Shown piece after piece: positions 1 to 6,771 of a stretch of 10,632 bases of DNA (the stretch's first letter is position 1; every line of letters begins with the position of its first letter). The stretch is from JALOAP01 sp964632355. GTDB lineage: Bacteria; Chloroflexota; Dehalococcoidia; Tepidiformales; Tepidiformaceae. The notes below the pieces were generated by a model. It did not search any database, was not told the origin of the DNA, and saw only the letters and a list, made by a program, of their open reading frames with translations. Location of the stretch: NCBI GenBank assembly GCA_964632355.1, contig CAZWBW010000095.1:1-10632 (forward strand). The letters are read 5' to 3'. The translations under genes were made by a program, and so were the position numbers.

Positions 1-407
1 TTCTGGGCTGGCGTCCCGTACTGATCGATCAGCGCAACCGGCGGCGCGTTGGCGATGATCGAGCTCTCCGACTGCAGGTCGTTGTGCAGACCGAGGCCCT
101 TGGTGGCGAGGTGCTCGCGGATGATCGCCATACCGAGGTTGGTGCCATCGCGGCCGCCGTACTTCTTCGGGACGGCGTAGCGGAGGAACCCGGCCTTGTC
201 GGCGCGGCGCTTCGCCTCGGCGAGGAGCTCTTCCCACTCCTTGCGCGGGACACCGCCGTTCTCGAAGTCTGTGCGGGCCCACTCGCGGCGGTGGTCGAAG
301 AAGCGAATGTTGTCGTCCTGCTGCTCGAGGGGCTTGATTTCGCGCTCGATGAAGTCGTCGAGGTCTTTCAGCAGCTGTTGGATGTCCTCAGGGATGGTGA
401 AGTCCAT
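1..407 (-). CDS. Acyl-CoA dehydrogenase, N-terminal part (cut by window edge)
   Basis: The first 135 residues of an acyl-CoA dehydrogenase-family flavoprotein are present and the rest lies beyond position 1. The sequence begins MDFTIPEDIQQLLKDLDDFI, then shows FFDHRREWARTDFENGG (36-52), KYGGRDGTNLGMAIIREHLA (82-101) and LIDQYGTPAQ (126-135). These fit the alpha-helical N-terminal domain of the family, and the GTPxQ motif normally precedes the FAD-contacting part. The ATG is supported by AGAAGG about 8 bases upstream. The gene lies 45 bases after the DUF6285 gene in the same operon. In family terms it oxidises an acyl-CoA at C2-C3 using FAD. Next to an APH-type kinase it more likely works like LvaC or the ACAD10/11 dehydrogenase domain, on a phosphorylated 4-hydroxyacyl-CoA; that role is inferred. 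The catalytic glutamate is outside the window. Confidence 0.9.
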   Translation of the reverse strand, partial: MDFTIPEDIQQLLKDLDDFIEREIKPLEQQDDNIRFFDHRREWARTDFENGGVPRKEWEELLAEAKRRADKAGFLRYAVPKKYGGRDGTNLGMAIIREHLATKGLGLHNDLQSESSIIANAPPVALIDQYGTPAQ

Positions 408-452
408 GTTCCGTTTTCCTTCTCGGCAGGTGCTGCCGTGATTTCTGGCCGA

Positions 453-836
453 CTACGTTAATTGCTGTGGGCTGGCGATACGGACTTTATTGACGACGGT
501 CTGGTGGAGGTGCCGGAGGAGCTGGTCCTCGCGGTCGCCATCGAATTCGCCGTTCTGGATGCGCTTGACGAGTTCCTCGTTGCGCTCCTGGAGCCGTCGT
601 GCGAAGGCTTTCTGGCCCTCGGGGATTGGTTCGGAGCCAAGCAACGCATCGAGCCCGCGCCACTCTTCGCGCATCATGTCGTCTTCCATCTCGAACTCGC
701 GCTCGAGGATGGCGAGGGAGTTGGCGGCGACCTGGAACTGGAACCGCTCCCAGCGGTCGCGGGCGTGGGCCTGGCGATCGCGCATGAACTCGCGGAGCGC
801 GGCGAGGAGTTCGCCGGCGGTCGGTCTATCCTGCAT
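453..836 (-). CDS. DUF6285-type small protein, LvaB-like kinase partner
   Basis: A 127-residue helical, highly charged soluble protein with no signal peptide or membrane segment. It opens with MQDRPTAGELLAALREFM and contains FQFQVAANSLAILERE (32-47), the pattern I associate with the DUF6285 family, whose genes sit between APH-fold phosphotransferase and acyl-CoA dehydrogenase genes. No catalytic motif is visible. In the Pseudomonas putida levulinate pathway the small protein LvaB occupies this position and is needed for activity of the kinase LvaA, so a partner or stabiliser role for the upstream kinase is the best inference. Its start overlaps the end of the kinase gene by 11 bases, indicating translational coupling. 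AGAGGG and GGTAGGAA lie just before the ATG. Family assignment is fairly sure; function is not. Confidence 0.85.
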   Translation of the reverse strand: MQDRPTAGELLAALREFMRDRQAHARDRWERFQFQVAANSLAILEREFEMEDDMMREEWRGLDALLGSEPIPEGQKAFARRLQERNEELVKRIQNGEFDGDREDQLLRHLHQTVVNKVRIASPQQLT

Positions 837-1869
837 TTCCTACCCTCTCGACGACGCCGGTGAGACGCAGGACCTCGAGCTCGGTCTCGGCGGTGCGGCG
901 CCCGATCGCCGCGAGTTCGTGGCTGACCTGGTGGCCATCGAGATGGACCCGCGCCTGCATCATGGTGATCTGGCACCAGCGGATGTTTTGAAGCACCTCC
1001 CAGGCGGCCACTCGTTCACGGCTGATCGGCCGTTGCGCAGCCTCTTCGTACGCGCGAATCCACTCTTCCCGGGAGGCGATGCCGCCGGCTTCGAGGTCGT
1101 TCTTGCCGAAGCGCCAGACGCGCGTGCAAAGCCAGGCGAGGTCTTCTTCGGGCTCACCGATGTGCGTGCCTTCCCAGTCGAGGACGGCGGTGAGGCCCTG
1201 CTCGTCGTAGAGCATGTTGCCGATGCGGAAGTCGCCGTGAACCAGGCAGGGCTGGCGGCCCTCCTCCTTGAGGCGCTCGACCTGTCTATCGAGCCACCGG
1301 AACGCCCACTCGAGCGCCGGGTGCGGGTTCAGCAGGTCGTTTCGGTAGGCCGCTTCGACCTGCCGGCGTGAGTAGGCGAGCGGGTCTTCGCCGGCTTCCG
1401 GGCCACGCATCCCGGGCGCATTCGCGACATCGGCTGGCGTGATCTGGTGGATCTTGGCCAGGTCTTCGGCGAGCTGGCGGATGATGGCTTTGCGGGCCCC
1501 GGCGTACTGGTCGGAGGTGATGAGCTGGCGCGGGTTCGTGTCGCCGCGCACGCGGGTCATGAGGAGGTAGTCTTCGCCAGATTCGGCCTCTCCGACGCTG
1601 ATGGGCTCGGGGCAGCGGATGCCGCGCTCGAACGCGACGCGCAGCACTTCGAACTCGCGCCGGGTTTTTTCGTGGTCCACGCGGCCTGCGGGCGTCACGC
1701 GAACAACGAGTTCGTGCTTCTTACCATCGACGATGGCATCGACGCCCCAGGAGTCGTGTACTGCGCCGCCAGCCAGCTTGCGCGGCTGCTCTACCTCGGC
1801 GTGGTCACCGAACGCTTTCCGGACCGCCTCCACCGCCACCCGGCCGGTATCCGGACTCTCGCCCCCCAT
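826..1869 (-). CDS. Phosphotransferase (APH / ACAD10-11 kinase-like), LvaA-like
   Basis: A 347-residue kinase-fold protein of the aminoglycoside phosphotransferase family. Visible motifs are a glycine-containing N-terminal region KLAGGAVHDSWGV (31-43), the Brenner catalytic loop LVHGDFRIGNML (209-220, with H211, D213 and N218), and the metal-binding segment AVLDWEGTHIGEPEEDLAWL (228-247, with D231 replacing the DFG aspartate). GDTNPRQ (109-115) and the long C-terminal helices resemble kinases encoded beside acyl-CoA dehydrogenases, not antibiotic-modifying enzymes. The likely substrate is a 4-hydroxyacyl-CoA (LvaA/ACAD11 logic), by inference from context. I chose the ATG at 1869 over a start 21 codons upstream because GGAAGGAG sits about 8 bases before it and the extra residues are arginine-rich and unlike the family. 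It is the first gene of the three-gene operon. Confidence 0.88.
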   Translation of the reverse strand: MGGESPDTGRVAVEAVRKAFGDHAEVEQPRKLAGGAVHDSWGVDAIVDGKKHELVVRVTPAGRVDHEKTRREFEVLRVAFERGIRCPEPISVGEAESGEDYLLMTRVRGDTNPRQLITSDQYAGARKAIIRQLAEDLAKIHQITPADVANAPGMRGPEAGEDPLAYSRRQVEAAYRNDLLNPHPALEWAFRWLDRQVERLKEEGRQPCLVHGDFRIGNMLYDEQGLTAVLDWEGTHIGEPEEDLAWLCTRVWRFGKNDLEAGGIASREEWIRAYEEAAQRPISRERVAAWEVLQNIRWCQITMMQARVHLDGHQVSHELAAIGRRTAETELEVLRLTGVVERVGNAG

Positions 1870-1897
1870 CGGCGCTCCTTCCTTCGATGCTGATACT

Positions 1898-1919
1898 GAT
1901 CGCGGCATGTTCCGCGATC
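1898..1919. repeat. Perfect 8-bp inverted repeat in the kinase-operon leader
   Basis: GATCGCGG and CCGCGATC (1898-1905 and 1912-1919) pair perfectly around the 6-base loop CATGTT. The element lies between the predicted promoter and the ribosome binding site of the kinase gene. It could be an RNA hairpin in the leader or a protein-binding dyad. There is no T-run after it on the minus strand, so a simple terminator is unlikely. Confidence 0.5.
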
Positions 1920-1979
1920 GCGCGGGTCGCAAAGAAAACCAACGAACGAACGACCGCTCGTCGGCGCAGACCCTTGGGG

Positions 1980-2008
1980 AGTCTGTCCCCCATTGGCATC
2001 AATGTCAA
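1980..2008 (-). promoter_or_regulatory. Sigma70-type promoter for the kinase-DUF6285-dehydrogenase operon
   Basis: On the minus strand a perfect -35 hexamer TTGACA (plus positions 2003-2008) is followed by a 17-base spacer and CAGACT (1980-1985), which matches the -10 consensus at 3 of 6 positions. Transcription would start near 1973 and give a leader of about 105 bases. A GGGGA/TCCCC dyad (1976-1980 and 1986-1990) surrounds the -10 box. Confidence 0.5.
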
Positions 2009-2045
2009 TCTGAGCGGCGAGGAAGCGCCAAGCGGGCGTGTCCAC

Positions 2046-2051
2046 TACGCT
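2046..2051 (+). promoter_or_regulatory. Candidate -10 box for a leaderless transcript
   Basis: TACGCT (TANNNT pattern) ends 6 bases before the GTG start at 2058. Transcription would then begin at or next to the start codon. There is no convincing Shine-Dalgarno sequence and no good -35 hexamer at 17 bases. Support comes from the same arrangement before three other genes in this window. Confidence 0.4.
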
Positions 2052-2057
2052 GAGCGG

Positions 2058-3176
2058 GTGACGTACGCACGGCCGGTGCTCCTCATTTTCCACGGCGGCG
2101 CGGGAGCCGGCCGTGCCGAGCGCATGATGGCAGAAGCGCGGGTGGCTGCCGCCCTCGAAAGCGCGGCGTCGGCGCTCACGGCGGGGTTCGAAGCGGTCAT
2201 CATCGCGACAGACGACCCGGCGGCGTTCGAACCGGCCCCCACCGGCGTCCTGCTCGATGTCGACGACACGAAGCCGTTCGACTTTTCGGCGCGGCTGCGC
2301 GGACTGGTCTCGCGGTACGGGATTCAGAAACCGGCGGTGATGGGTTCGGGAGCGGTGCCGCTGCTGGGGGTGGCCGAGTTCCAGCTGGTGGCCGAACAGT
2401 TGGAAGCCCGCGACGGCCGGTTCGTGACCAACAACTTCTTCTCAAGCGACCTCACGGCGTGGACGCCGGGCGAGGCGATCCACGAAGTTGGACCGTTCAC
2501 ACGGGACAATGTGCTGCCGCGCCGCCTCCGCGACGACGTGGGGCTGGCGCCAGTGATCCTGCCGCGAACGACGGAGACCCAGTTCGACCTCGATACGCCG
2601 GCGGATCTTGCGGTGCTTTCGCTGCACGAGACGCTGGCCCCGCGACTACGGGCAGTCGCGGACGGTGCGGCGCTGCCGGTGGAGCCATACCGGGAACTCA
2701 TGCGCGTGTTCGTGAACCGCGAGGCGGAACTGGTGGTGGCGGGTCGCGTTGGGAGCATGACGTGGCAGCACCTGGAGCGCGAGACCGCGTGCCGCGTCCG
2801 GATGCTGAGCGAGGAGCGCGGACTTGCAGCCGCGGGGCCGGGGCACCGGGCGCGATCGGTGTTGGGGTTCCTGCTCGAAACGCTCGGTGCGGAACAGTTC
2901 TTCGCCCGGATGGCCGAGCTGGGCGACGCGCTGGTGCTGGACACGCGCGTGCTCGAAGCGCACCTCGGCGTGACGCCCTCGCGCGAGGACCGCTTCCGCA
3001 GCGACCTGTTCGCCTTCGAGGACATCGAGGAGCCGAACCTGCGGCGAATTACTGAAGCTGCGGCCAATTCCCCGAAGCCGGTGCTGCTCGGCGGCCACTC
3101 GCTGGTTGCGGGCGGGCTGATGTTGCTGAACGACATCGCGTGGCGCGAAAACGATCGGCGCCTCGGGATCGCGTAG
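2058..3176 (+). CDS. Unassigned protein, N-terminal half nucleotidyltransferase-like
   Basis: A 372-residue soluble protein that I do not recognise as a named family. The N-terminal half has features of GT-A-fold nucleotidyltransferases such as CofC or MobA: an opening strand and glycine/arginine loop VLLIFHGGAGAGRAERMM (7-24), an alternating segment ending EAVIIATDDP (45-54), GSGAVPLLG (97-104), and FDLDTPADLAVL (176-187), which resembles the D-x-D-TPxDL motif near the end of those domains. The lysine typical of the nucleotide-binding loop is not evident, so activity is uncertain. The C-terminal ~170 residues include VVAGRVGSMTWQHLERE (226-242) and LLGGHSLVAGGLMLL (343-357), not assigned. 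I chose GTG at 2058 because translation from the upstream ATG at 1887 would cross the divergent promoter region with an unrelated basic segment. No operon partner is apparent; the next gene is 121 bases away. Confidence 0.75.
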   Translation: MTYARPVLLIFHGGAGAGRAERMMAEARVAAALESAASALTAGFEAVIIATDDPAAFEPAPTGVLLDVDDTKPFDFSARLRGLVSRYGIQKPAVMGSGAVPLLGVAEFQLVAEQLEARDGRFVTNNFFSSDLTAWTPGEAIHEVGPFTRDNVLPRRLRDDVGLAPVILPRTTETQFDLDTPADLAVLSLHETLAPRLRAVADGAALPVEPYRELMRVFVNREAELVVAGRVGSMTWQHLERETACRVRMLSEERGLAAAGPGHRARSVLGFLLETLGAEQFFARMAELGDALVLDTRVLEAHLGVTPSREDRFRSDLFAFEDIEEPNLRRITEAAANSPKPVLLGGHSLVAGGLMLLNDIAWRENDRRLGIA

Positions 3177-3297
3177 CCCACGGCACGAGTTGTTACTCCC
3201 CTGTTTTCGAACCGAGAGGCCCGTTGTTCGCCGCGGCCGGGCAGGCGGATAGCGTCGGAGCCGAAGCCAGCGCGTGCGCGGGCGGGAGGAGTGCGAG

Positions 3298-4092
3298 ATG
3301 CCACGTCTGACCGATATCGAACGCCAACTTGCCGAAGCAGAACTCGAGGGGCTCGTGGTCGAGGAACTGGATGACCGCATCGTGGTGAGCGGCATCGTGG
3401 AGAGCGAGGAAGAGCGCGACCGGGCGCTCAACGTCGCGATGCGGGTCGCCGGCGAACGGCGGGTCGAGGACAACCTCGAAATCCTGGGCGTGCTGCCTGC
3501 AACGATTCACCAGATCCAGGAGCGGGAGCCAGCGGACCCGTTGATCGACCGGGACCTCAGCGAGGTCGAGACGAGCATGTTCGAGGGCGCCATGGAGGGG
3601 TTTGAAGCGACGAGGCTCGAGGCCGGCGACTTCCAGGGGCCCGATCACACCACCACGAGCAGCTGGGAGGCTTCCGGGCCTTCGTCTGCTATCGACCGGG
3701 ACATCGTGCAGGAAGGCGACGTCGTCTTCACGCCGCCGATGGACCCGGTTGTCGGCAGGAACCCGCGAACGGGGCGCATCGACATTGTCGGCGGCCTGCA
3801 GGACAGCTCGATGGAATCGATCGAAGTCGAGCGGTCGGCGCTGGATAACCAGTACGGGGACGAGGCGATCGCGTCGGCCATCCGGCGTGAACTCCTCGAG
3901 GACGCCGCGACCACCGACCTGGACATCGACGTCTCGGTGTTCCGGGGCGTGGTAACGCTGCGAGGGCGCGTGCCGTTCCTGTCGGATGCCGAGAATGCGG
4001 AGGAGGTCGCCTCGCGCGTGCCGGGCGTGATCGAAGTACGCGAGGAGTTGACTGTGGAACAGTACGAAGACGTGGAGCGCGCGGAGGAGTAG
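3298..4092 (+). CDS. Two-BON-domain protein, cytoplasmic
   Basis: A 264-residue, strongly acidic protein with no signal peptide or membrane segment. A BON domain spans about residues 4-64 (LEGLVVEELDDRIVVSGIV, 16-34) and a second about 187-254 (DVSVFRGVVTLRGRVPFLSD, 211-230, then VPGVIEVREELTV). BON domains are putative phospholipid- or ligand-binding modules, often exported (OsmY) or cytoplasmic (Kbp/YgaU). Here the absence of a signal points to the cytoplasm. Between them, VVFTPPMDPVVGRNPRTGR (142-160) and DIVGGLQDSS (162-171) form a compact non-acidic segment in an otherwise disordered-looking linker. The ATG has GGAGGAG about 8 bases upstream. The gene converges on the GNAT gene with a 5-base gap. 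Substrate and role are unknown. Confidence 0.85.
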   Translation: MPRLTDIERQLAEAELEGLVVEELDDRIVVSGIVESEEERDRALNVAMRVAGERRVEDNLEILGVLPATIHQIQEREPADPLIDRDLSEVETSMFEGAMEGFEATRLEAGDFQGPDHTTTSSWEASGPSSAIDRDIVQEGDVVFTPPMDPVVGRNPRTGRIDIVGGLQDSSMESIEVERSALDNQYGDEAIASAIRRELLEDAATTDLDIDVSVFRGVVTLRGRVPFLSDAENAEEVASRVPGVIEVREELTVEQYEDVERAEE

Positions 4093-4097
4093 CGGCC

Positions 4098-4751
4098 TCA
4101 GGACCGCGGACGGGTGGAGAGATCCATCGGGGCGCCGCGTTCGCGCACCATTACGTAGACCTGCACTTCCCAGCGGCCGTTGTGGAAGCGAACGTGGCGG
4201 GCAACGGGTTCGCGTTCCTCCGGCGAGACCCGCCACAGGAGCTGGGCGATTTCGCGATCGAAGTGCCAGCGGGTCTCGACGATGCGGAAGCCGAGCGCAA
4301 AGTAGGCGCGATGCGCGTGCTCGGCGAAGGTGTTCGACGTCAGGACAAAGTCCTGTCCCGGGCACTCCTGTTCGAGCCAGGTCATGAGCGCCGCGAGCAT
4401 CCGGCGGCACACTCCCCGTCCTTCGTGCTCCGGCGGGACATGCACCGACCAGAGATAGAGCCCGGATTCGTCGCGGAGGTTGACCGACACGCGGCCCACG
4501 GGCTCTCCGTCTTCGACGGCGACGAAGTGGCGGTGGGGGCCGTGCTCACGCGCGCGACGGAGTTCAACCTGCGCACGAACCGGATCGCGCAGGTGCCCGA
4601 GGTCGAAGGCGTGGTATGGGAATCCGCGCTCGCCCCAACGGGCCATCTTCTGCACGAGGTCCTCGTCCCAGGGGCGGAGCTCGAGACCGAGCCCCGGGAT
4701 TCGCTCGGGGTAGGGAGGCTCAGCACGAGGGCGGCGAGAAAGCGCTGTCAC
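4098..4751 (-). CDS. GNAT-family N-acetyltransferase
   Basis: A 217-residue soluble protein with a GNAT domain in about residues 25-165. The central strand VAVEDGEPVGRVSVNL (77-92) leads into strand beta4 LYLWSVHVPPEH (98-109) and the acetyl-CoA loop EGRGVCRRMLAALMTWLEQE (110-129), a variant of the R/Q-x-x-G-x-G/A motif in which the last glycine is cysteine. The C-terminal helix and strand (NTFAEHAHRAYFALGFRIVE, 140-159) are typical, with Y150 placed as the usual catalytic or CoA-binding tyrosine. About 50 residues after the domain are not recognised. It should transfer an acetyl group from acetyl-CoA to an unknown amine. The start is GTG, with TACACT only 7 bases upstream and no clear ribosome binding site, so the mRNA may be leaderless. 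The HK gene upstream is 98 bases away. Confidence 0.85.
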   Translation of the reverse strand: MTALSRRPRAEPPYPERIPGLGLELRPWDEDLVQKMARWGERGFPYHAFDLGHLRDPVRAQVELRRAREHGPHRHFVAVEDGEPVGRVSVNLRDESGLYLWSVHVPPEHEGRGVCRRMLAALMTWLEQECPGQDFVLTSNTFAEHAHRAYFALGFRIVETRWHFDREIAQLLWRVSPEEREPVARHVRFHNGRWEVQVYVMVRERGAPMDLSTRPRS

Positions 4752-4758
4752 GCGGTCC

Positions 4759-4764
4759 AGTGTA
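4759..4764 (-). promoter_or_regulatory. Candidate -10 box for leaderless GNAT transcript
   Basis: On the minus strand TACACT ends 7 bases before the GTG at 4751. The region further upstream is extremely GC-rich and shows no -35 hexamer. The call rests on the repeated spacing seen at several genes in this window. Confidence 0.4.
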
Positions 4765-4849
4765 GCTAACGCGCGGGGGACCCCGGCGCGCGGACCGGCT
4801 GTTGAAAGGGTGTCGAAGCGTACGCGGAGTACTGCTCGCTCGACGTGGG

Positions 4850-6724
4850 CTACGAAACGGAGGCGGCGATCCGCCGGCCCGGGCGAGCACCAACGCGCTG
4901 CAGCGCGGCGGAGAGCTCCTCGGCGGTAAACGGTTTCTGGAGCAGACCGGCTATGGAGCGCTTCATTGCGTCGTCGATGTGGTCGTCGGCGGCGTACCCG
5001 GTGGCCACGAGGATCGGCAGGTCGGGCCGAATCTCGGCGATCGAGTGGAACACCTCGCGTCCCGTCAGGCCGGGCATCACCAGGTCGAGCAGGACCGCGG
5101 CGAAGCGTCCCGGGCGAGCGCGCACGAGTTCGACAGCGAGCGTGCCGTCGCCGACTTCGACCACGCTATAGCCGAGGCTGGAGAGCGTTGCGCTGGTACT
5201 CCTCCGGACGAGTTCGTCGTCGTCGACAACGAGGATGAGGTTGCCGTCGCCGGCCTCGGATTCGACGGAAGGCAGGCGGTCGGCGGGAATCAGCGGGAAG
5301 GTGAGGGTGAACACCGTGCCCTTCCCGGGCTCCGATTCGAGGTCGATTTTGCCCTTGTGGCCGCGGACGATGCCGTAGGTGATGGCGAGACCGAGGCCGG
5401 TGCCAGCGCCGCGTTCCTTCGTGGTGAAGAACGGCTCGAAGATGCGGGCGCGCGTTTCGGCGTCGATCCCCGGGCCATCGTCGGCGATGGAGATCACGGC
5501 CTTGTCGCCGTGGACACCGAGGTGGACCTGGATGGTGCCCTGGTCGTGGAGGGCGTCGCGTGCGTTAAGCAGGATGTTGAGCAGTGCTTGCTGAAGCTGG
5601 CCGTCGTCGCCTTCGATCATGATGCTGCGCGCGGGCAGATCGAGCACCACTCGGATGTGGTTCGAAAGCGTCGGGCTGAGGAGCCGCACAGTCTCCTGGA
5701 CAACGTCGCGAAGGTCGACGGGCACGAAACGGGCGAGCCCGCCGCGCGAGAAGGACAGCAAGCGACCGGCGATATCGGCGCCGCGGCGGGCGGCCTGCTC
5801 GATGTGAAGCAACTGCTCACGGTCGCGCGGGTGGAGCGACGGTGAGAGCTTGAGCAGGCCAGCGAACCCGAGAATGGCGGTCAGCAGGTTGTTGAAGTCG
5901 TGCGCGACACTGCCGGCCATGACGCCGAGGCTTTCCATCTTCTGGGCCTGGGCGAGGAGCTGGTCCTGGCGGCGGCGCTCGGTGACGTCGGCGGCCACGC
6001 CCACAAGGCCAGTGATTTCGCCGTTGTCATCGCGAATCGGTTCGAGCAGGGCTTCGAACGTATATCCGCCGATCTCAACCAGCCCCGACATGGATTCGCC
6101 GGCGAGCGCACGGCGCAGGCGAGCGACGAGGTCGGGGCGATGTTCGAGGCGCTCGAAGGCGTTTTCGCCCACAACCTGGGCAGGTTCGTAGCCGAGAAGC
6201 GCAAGCCCACGGCCGGCGGCGAGTGTGAACGTGCCCTCCTCGTTCAGCGCGAACAGCAGCGCCGGGACATTCGCGAACAGCGTCCGGAGCTGCCGGTCGA
6301 ACTGGCGCTGGGCCGCTGCGGAGCGCTCCTGCTCGGTGATGTCGATGCCAGTGCAAACGAGGAAGCTGGCGTCATCAAATTCGAGTTCCTGTGCCGACCA
6401 CTGGATGATGCGCTCACCGGCCGGAGACGCGACACTACGCACTGCGCCGTCGGGCGTCTTCACTTCAGCCAAAAAGGAGGCGGGGCCTCGGGAAGCAAAG
6501 AGCGCGTCGGCGGGCAACCCGCGGAGGGTCTCGAAACCGGAACCCATCGCGAGTTCGGCAGCACGGTTCAGGTAGACAAGTCGCTCGTCGCGACCAACGA
6601 CGAGGACGGGCGTACGGACTGCATCAAATAGACGGGGGAGCATCCCCGAAAGCTCCCCTGGGCGCTCTACGGACACGAAGTTCTCCTGCCAACCGGAGCG
6701 ACTTTCTAGGGTCTGCCCCGGCAC
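4850..6724 (-). CDS. Soluble hybrid sensor histidine kinase (PAS-PAS-HisKA-HATPase-REC)
   Basis: A 624-residue protein. A PAS-like region (about 28-133) ends CTGIDITEQE, and a second (about 143-250) ends VGVAADVTERRRQD; such endings normally link PAS domains to a kinase core. The HisKA domain has the H-box GSVAHDFNNLL (271-281) with H275 as phospho-acceptor. The HATPase shows the N-box LLNILLNARDAL (381-392), DDGPGI (415-420), FEPFFTTK (429-436) and GTGLGLA (441-447). A receiver domain (about 497-612) has acidic residues D501/D502, phospho-acceptor D547 in LLDLVMPG, T575 and K597. No membrane segment is visible, so it senses a cytoplasmic signal. No separate response regulator or phosphotransfer gene is adjacent. 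The start is GTG with GGGGAG close upstream; an ATG 27 codons later (6643), also preceded by GGGGAG, is an alternative that would keep all domains. Confidence 0.92.
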   Translation of the reverse strand: MPGQTLESRSGWQENFVSVERPGELSGMLPRLFDAVRTPVLVVGRDERLVYLNRAAELAMGSGFETLRGLPADALFASRGPASFLAEVKTPDGAVRSVASPAGERIIQWSAQELEFDDASFLVCTGIDITEQERSAAAQRQFDRQLRTLFANVPALLFALNEEGTFTLAAGRGLALLGYEPAQVVGENAFERLEHRPDLVARLRRALAGESMSGLVEIGGYTFEALLEPIRDDNGEITGLVGVAADVTERRRQDQLLAQAQKMESLGVMAGSVAHDFNNLLTAILGFAGLLKLSPSLHPRDREQLLHIEQAARRGADIAGRLLSFSRGGLARFVPVDLRDVVQETVRLLSPTLSNHIRVVLDLPARSIMIEGDDGQLQQALLNILLNARDALHDQGTIQVHLGVHGDKAVISIADDGPGIDAETRARIFEPFFTTKERGAGTGLGLAITYGIVRGHKGKIDLESEPGKGTVFTLTFPLIPADRLPSVESEAGDGNLILVVDDDELVRRSTSATLSSLGYSVVEVGDGTLAVELVRARPGRFAAVLLDLVMPGLTGREVFHSIAEIRPDLPILVATGYAADDHIDDAMKRSIAGLLQKPFTAEELSAALQRVGARPGRRIAASVS

Positions 6725-6742
6725 TTCTCCCCATTGCCACCG

Positions 6743-6770
6743 ACTCTACGCATGCTGATCACAATGCAAA
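6743..6770 (-). promoter_or_regulatory. Candidate promoter of the histidine kinase gene
   Basis: On the minus strand TTTGCA (plus 6765-6770, 4 of 6 consensus) and TAGAGT (6743-6748, 4 of 6) are separated by 16 bases. The predicted start near 6736 gives a short leader that still contains the GGGGAG ribosome binding site before the GTG at 6724. The perfect dyad at 6772-6787 abuts the -35 box. Confidence 0.35.
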
Positions 6771-6771
6771 C

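Noticed and set aside
490..1371. Plus-strand open frame of 293 codons over the kinase and DUF6285 genes
   Set aside because: Low-complexity translation with no motifs; the minus strand carries the APH Brenner motif and operon-spaced genes with ribosome binding sites.
826..1869. Aminoglycoside resistance kinase
   Set aside because: Operon context with DUF6285 and acyl-CoA dehydrogenase genes points to acyl-CoA metabolism and not to drug modification.
1938..1955. ACGA tandem units as a possible microsatellite
   Set aside because: Only about three units, so it is too short to call a repeat of note.
1887..2057. Upstream ATG extension (57 codons) of the nucleotidyltransferase-like gene
   Set aside because: It would overlap the divergent promoter and leader, and encodes a basic segment unlike the rest of the protein. 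The GTG at 2058 is followed directly by the first predicted strand.
3195..3225. tRNA-like T-loop string TTCGAACC in the gap before the BON gene
   Set aside because: No acceptor, anticodon or D arm can be formed around it on either strand.
3193..4410. Minus-strand open frame of 405 codons opposite the BON protein
   Set aside because: Translation is rich in arginine, proline and alanine without domains; the plus strand encodes two clear BON domains with a good ribosome binding site.
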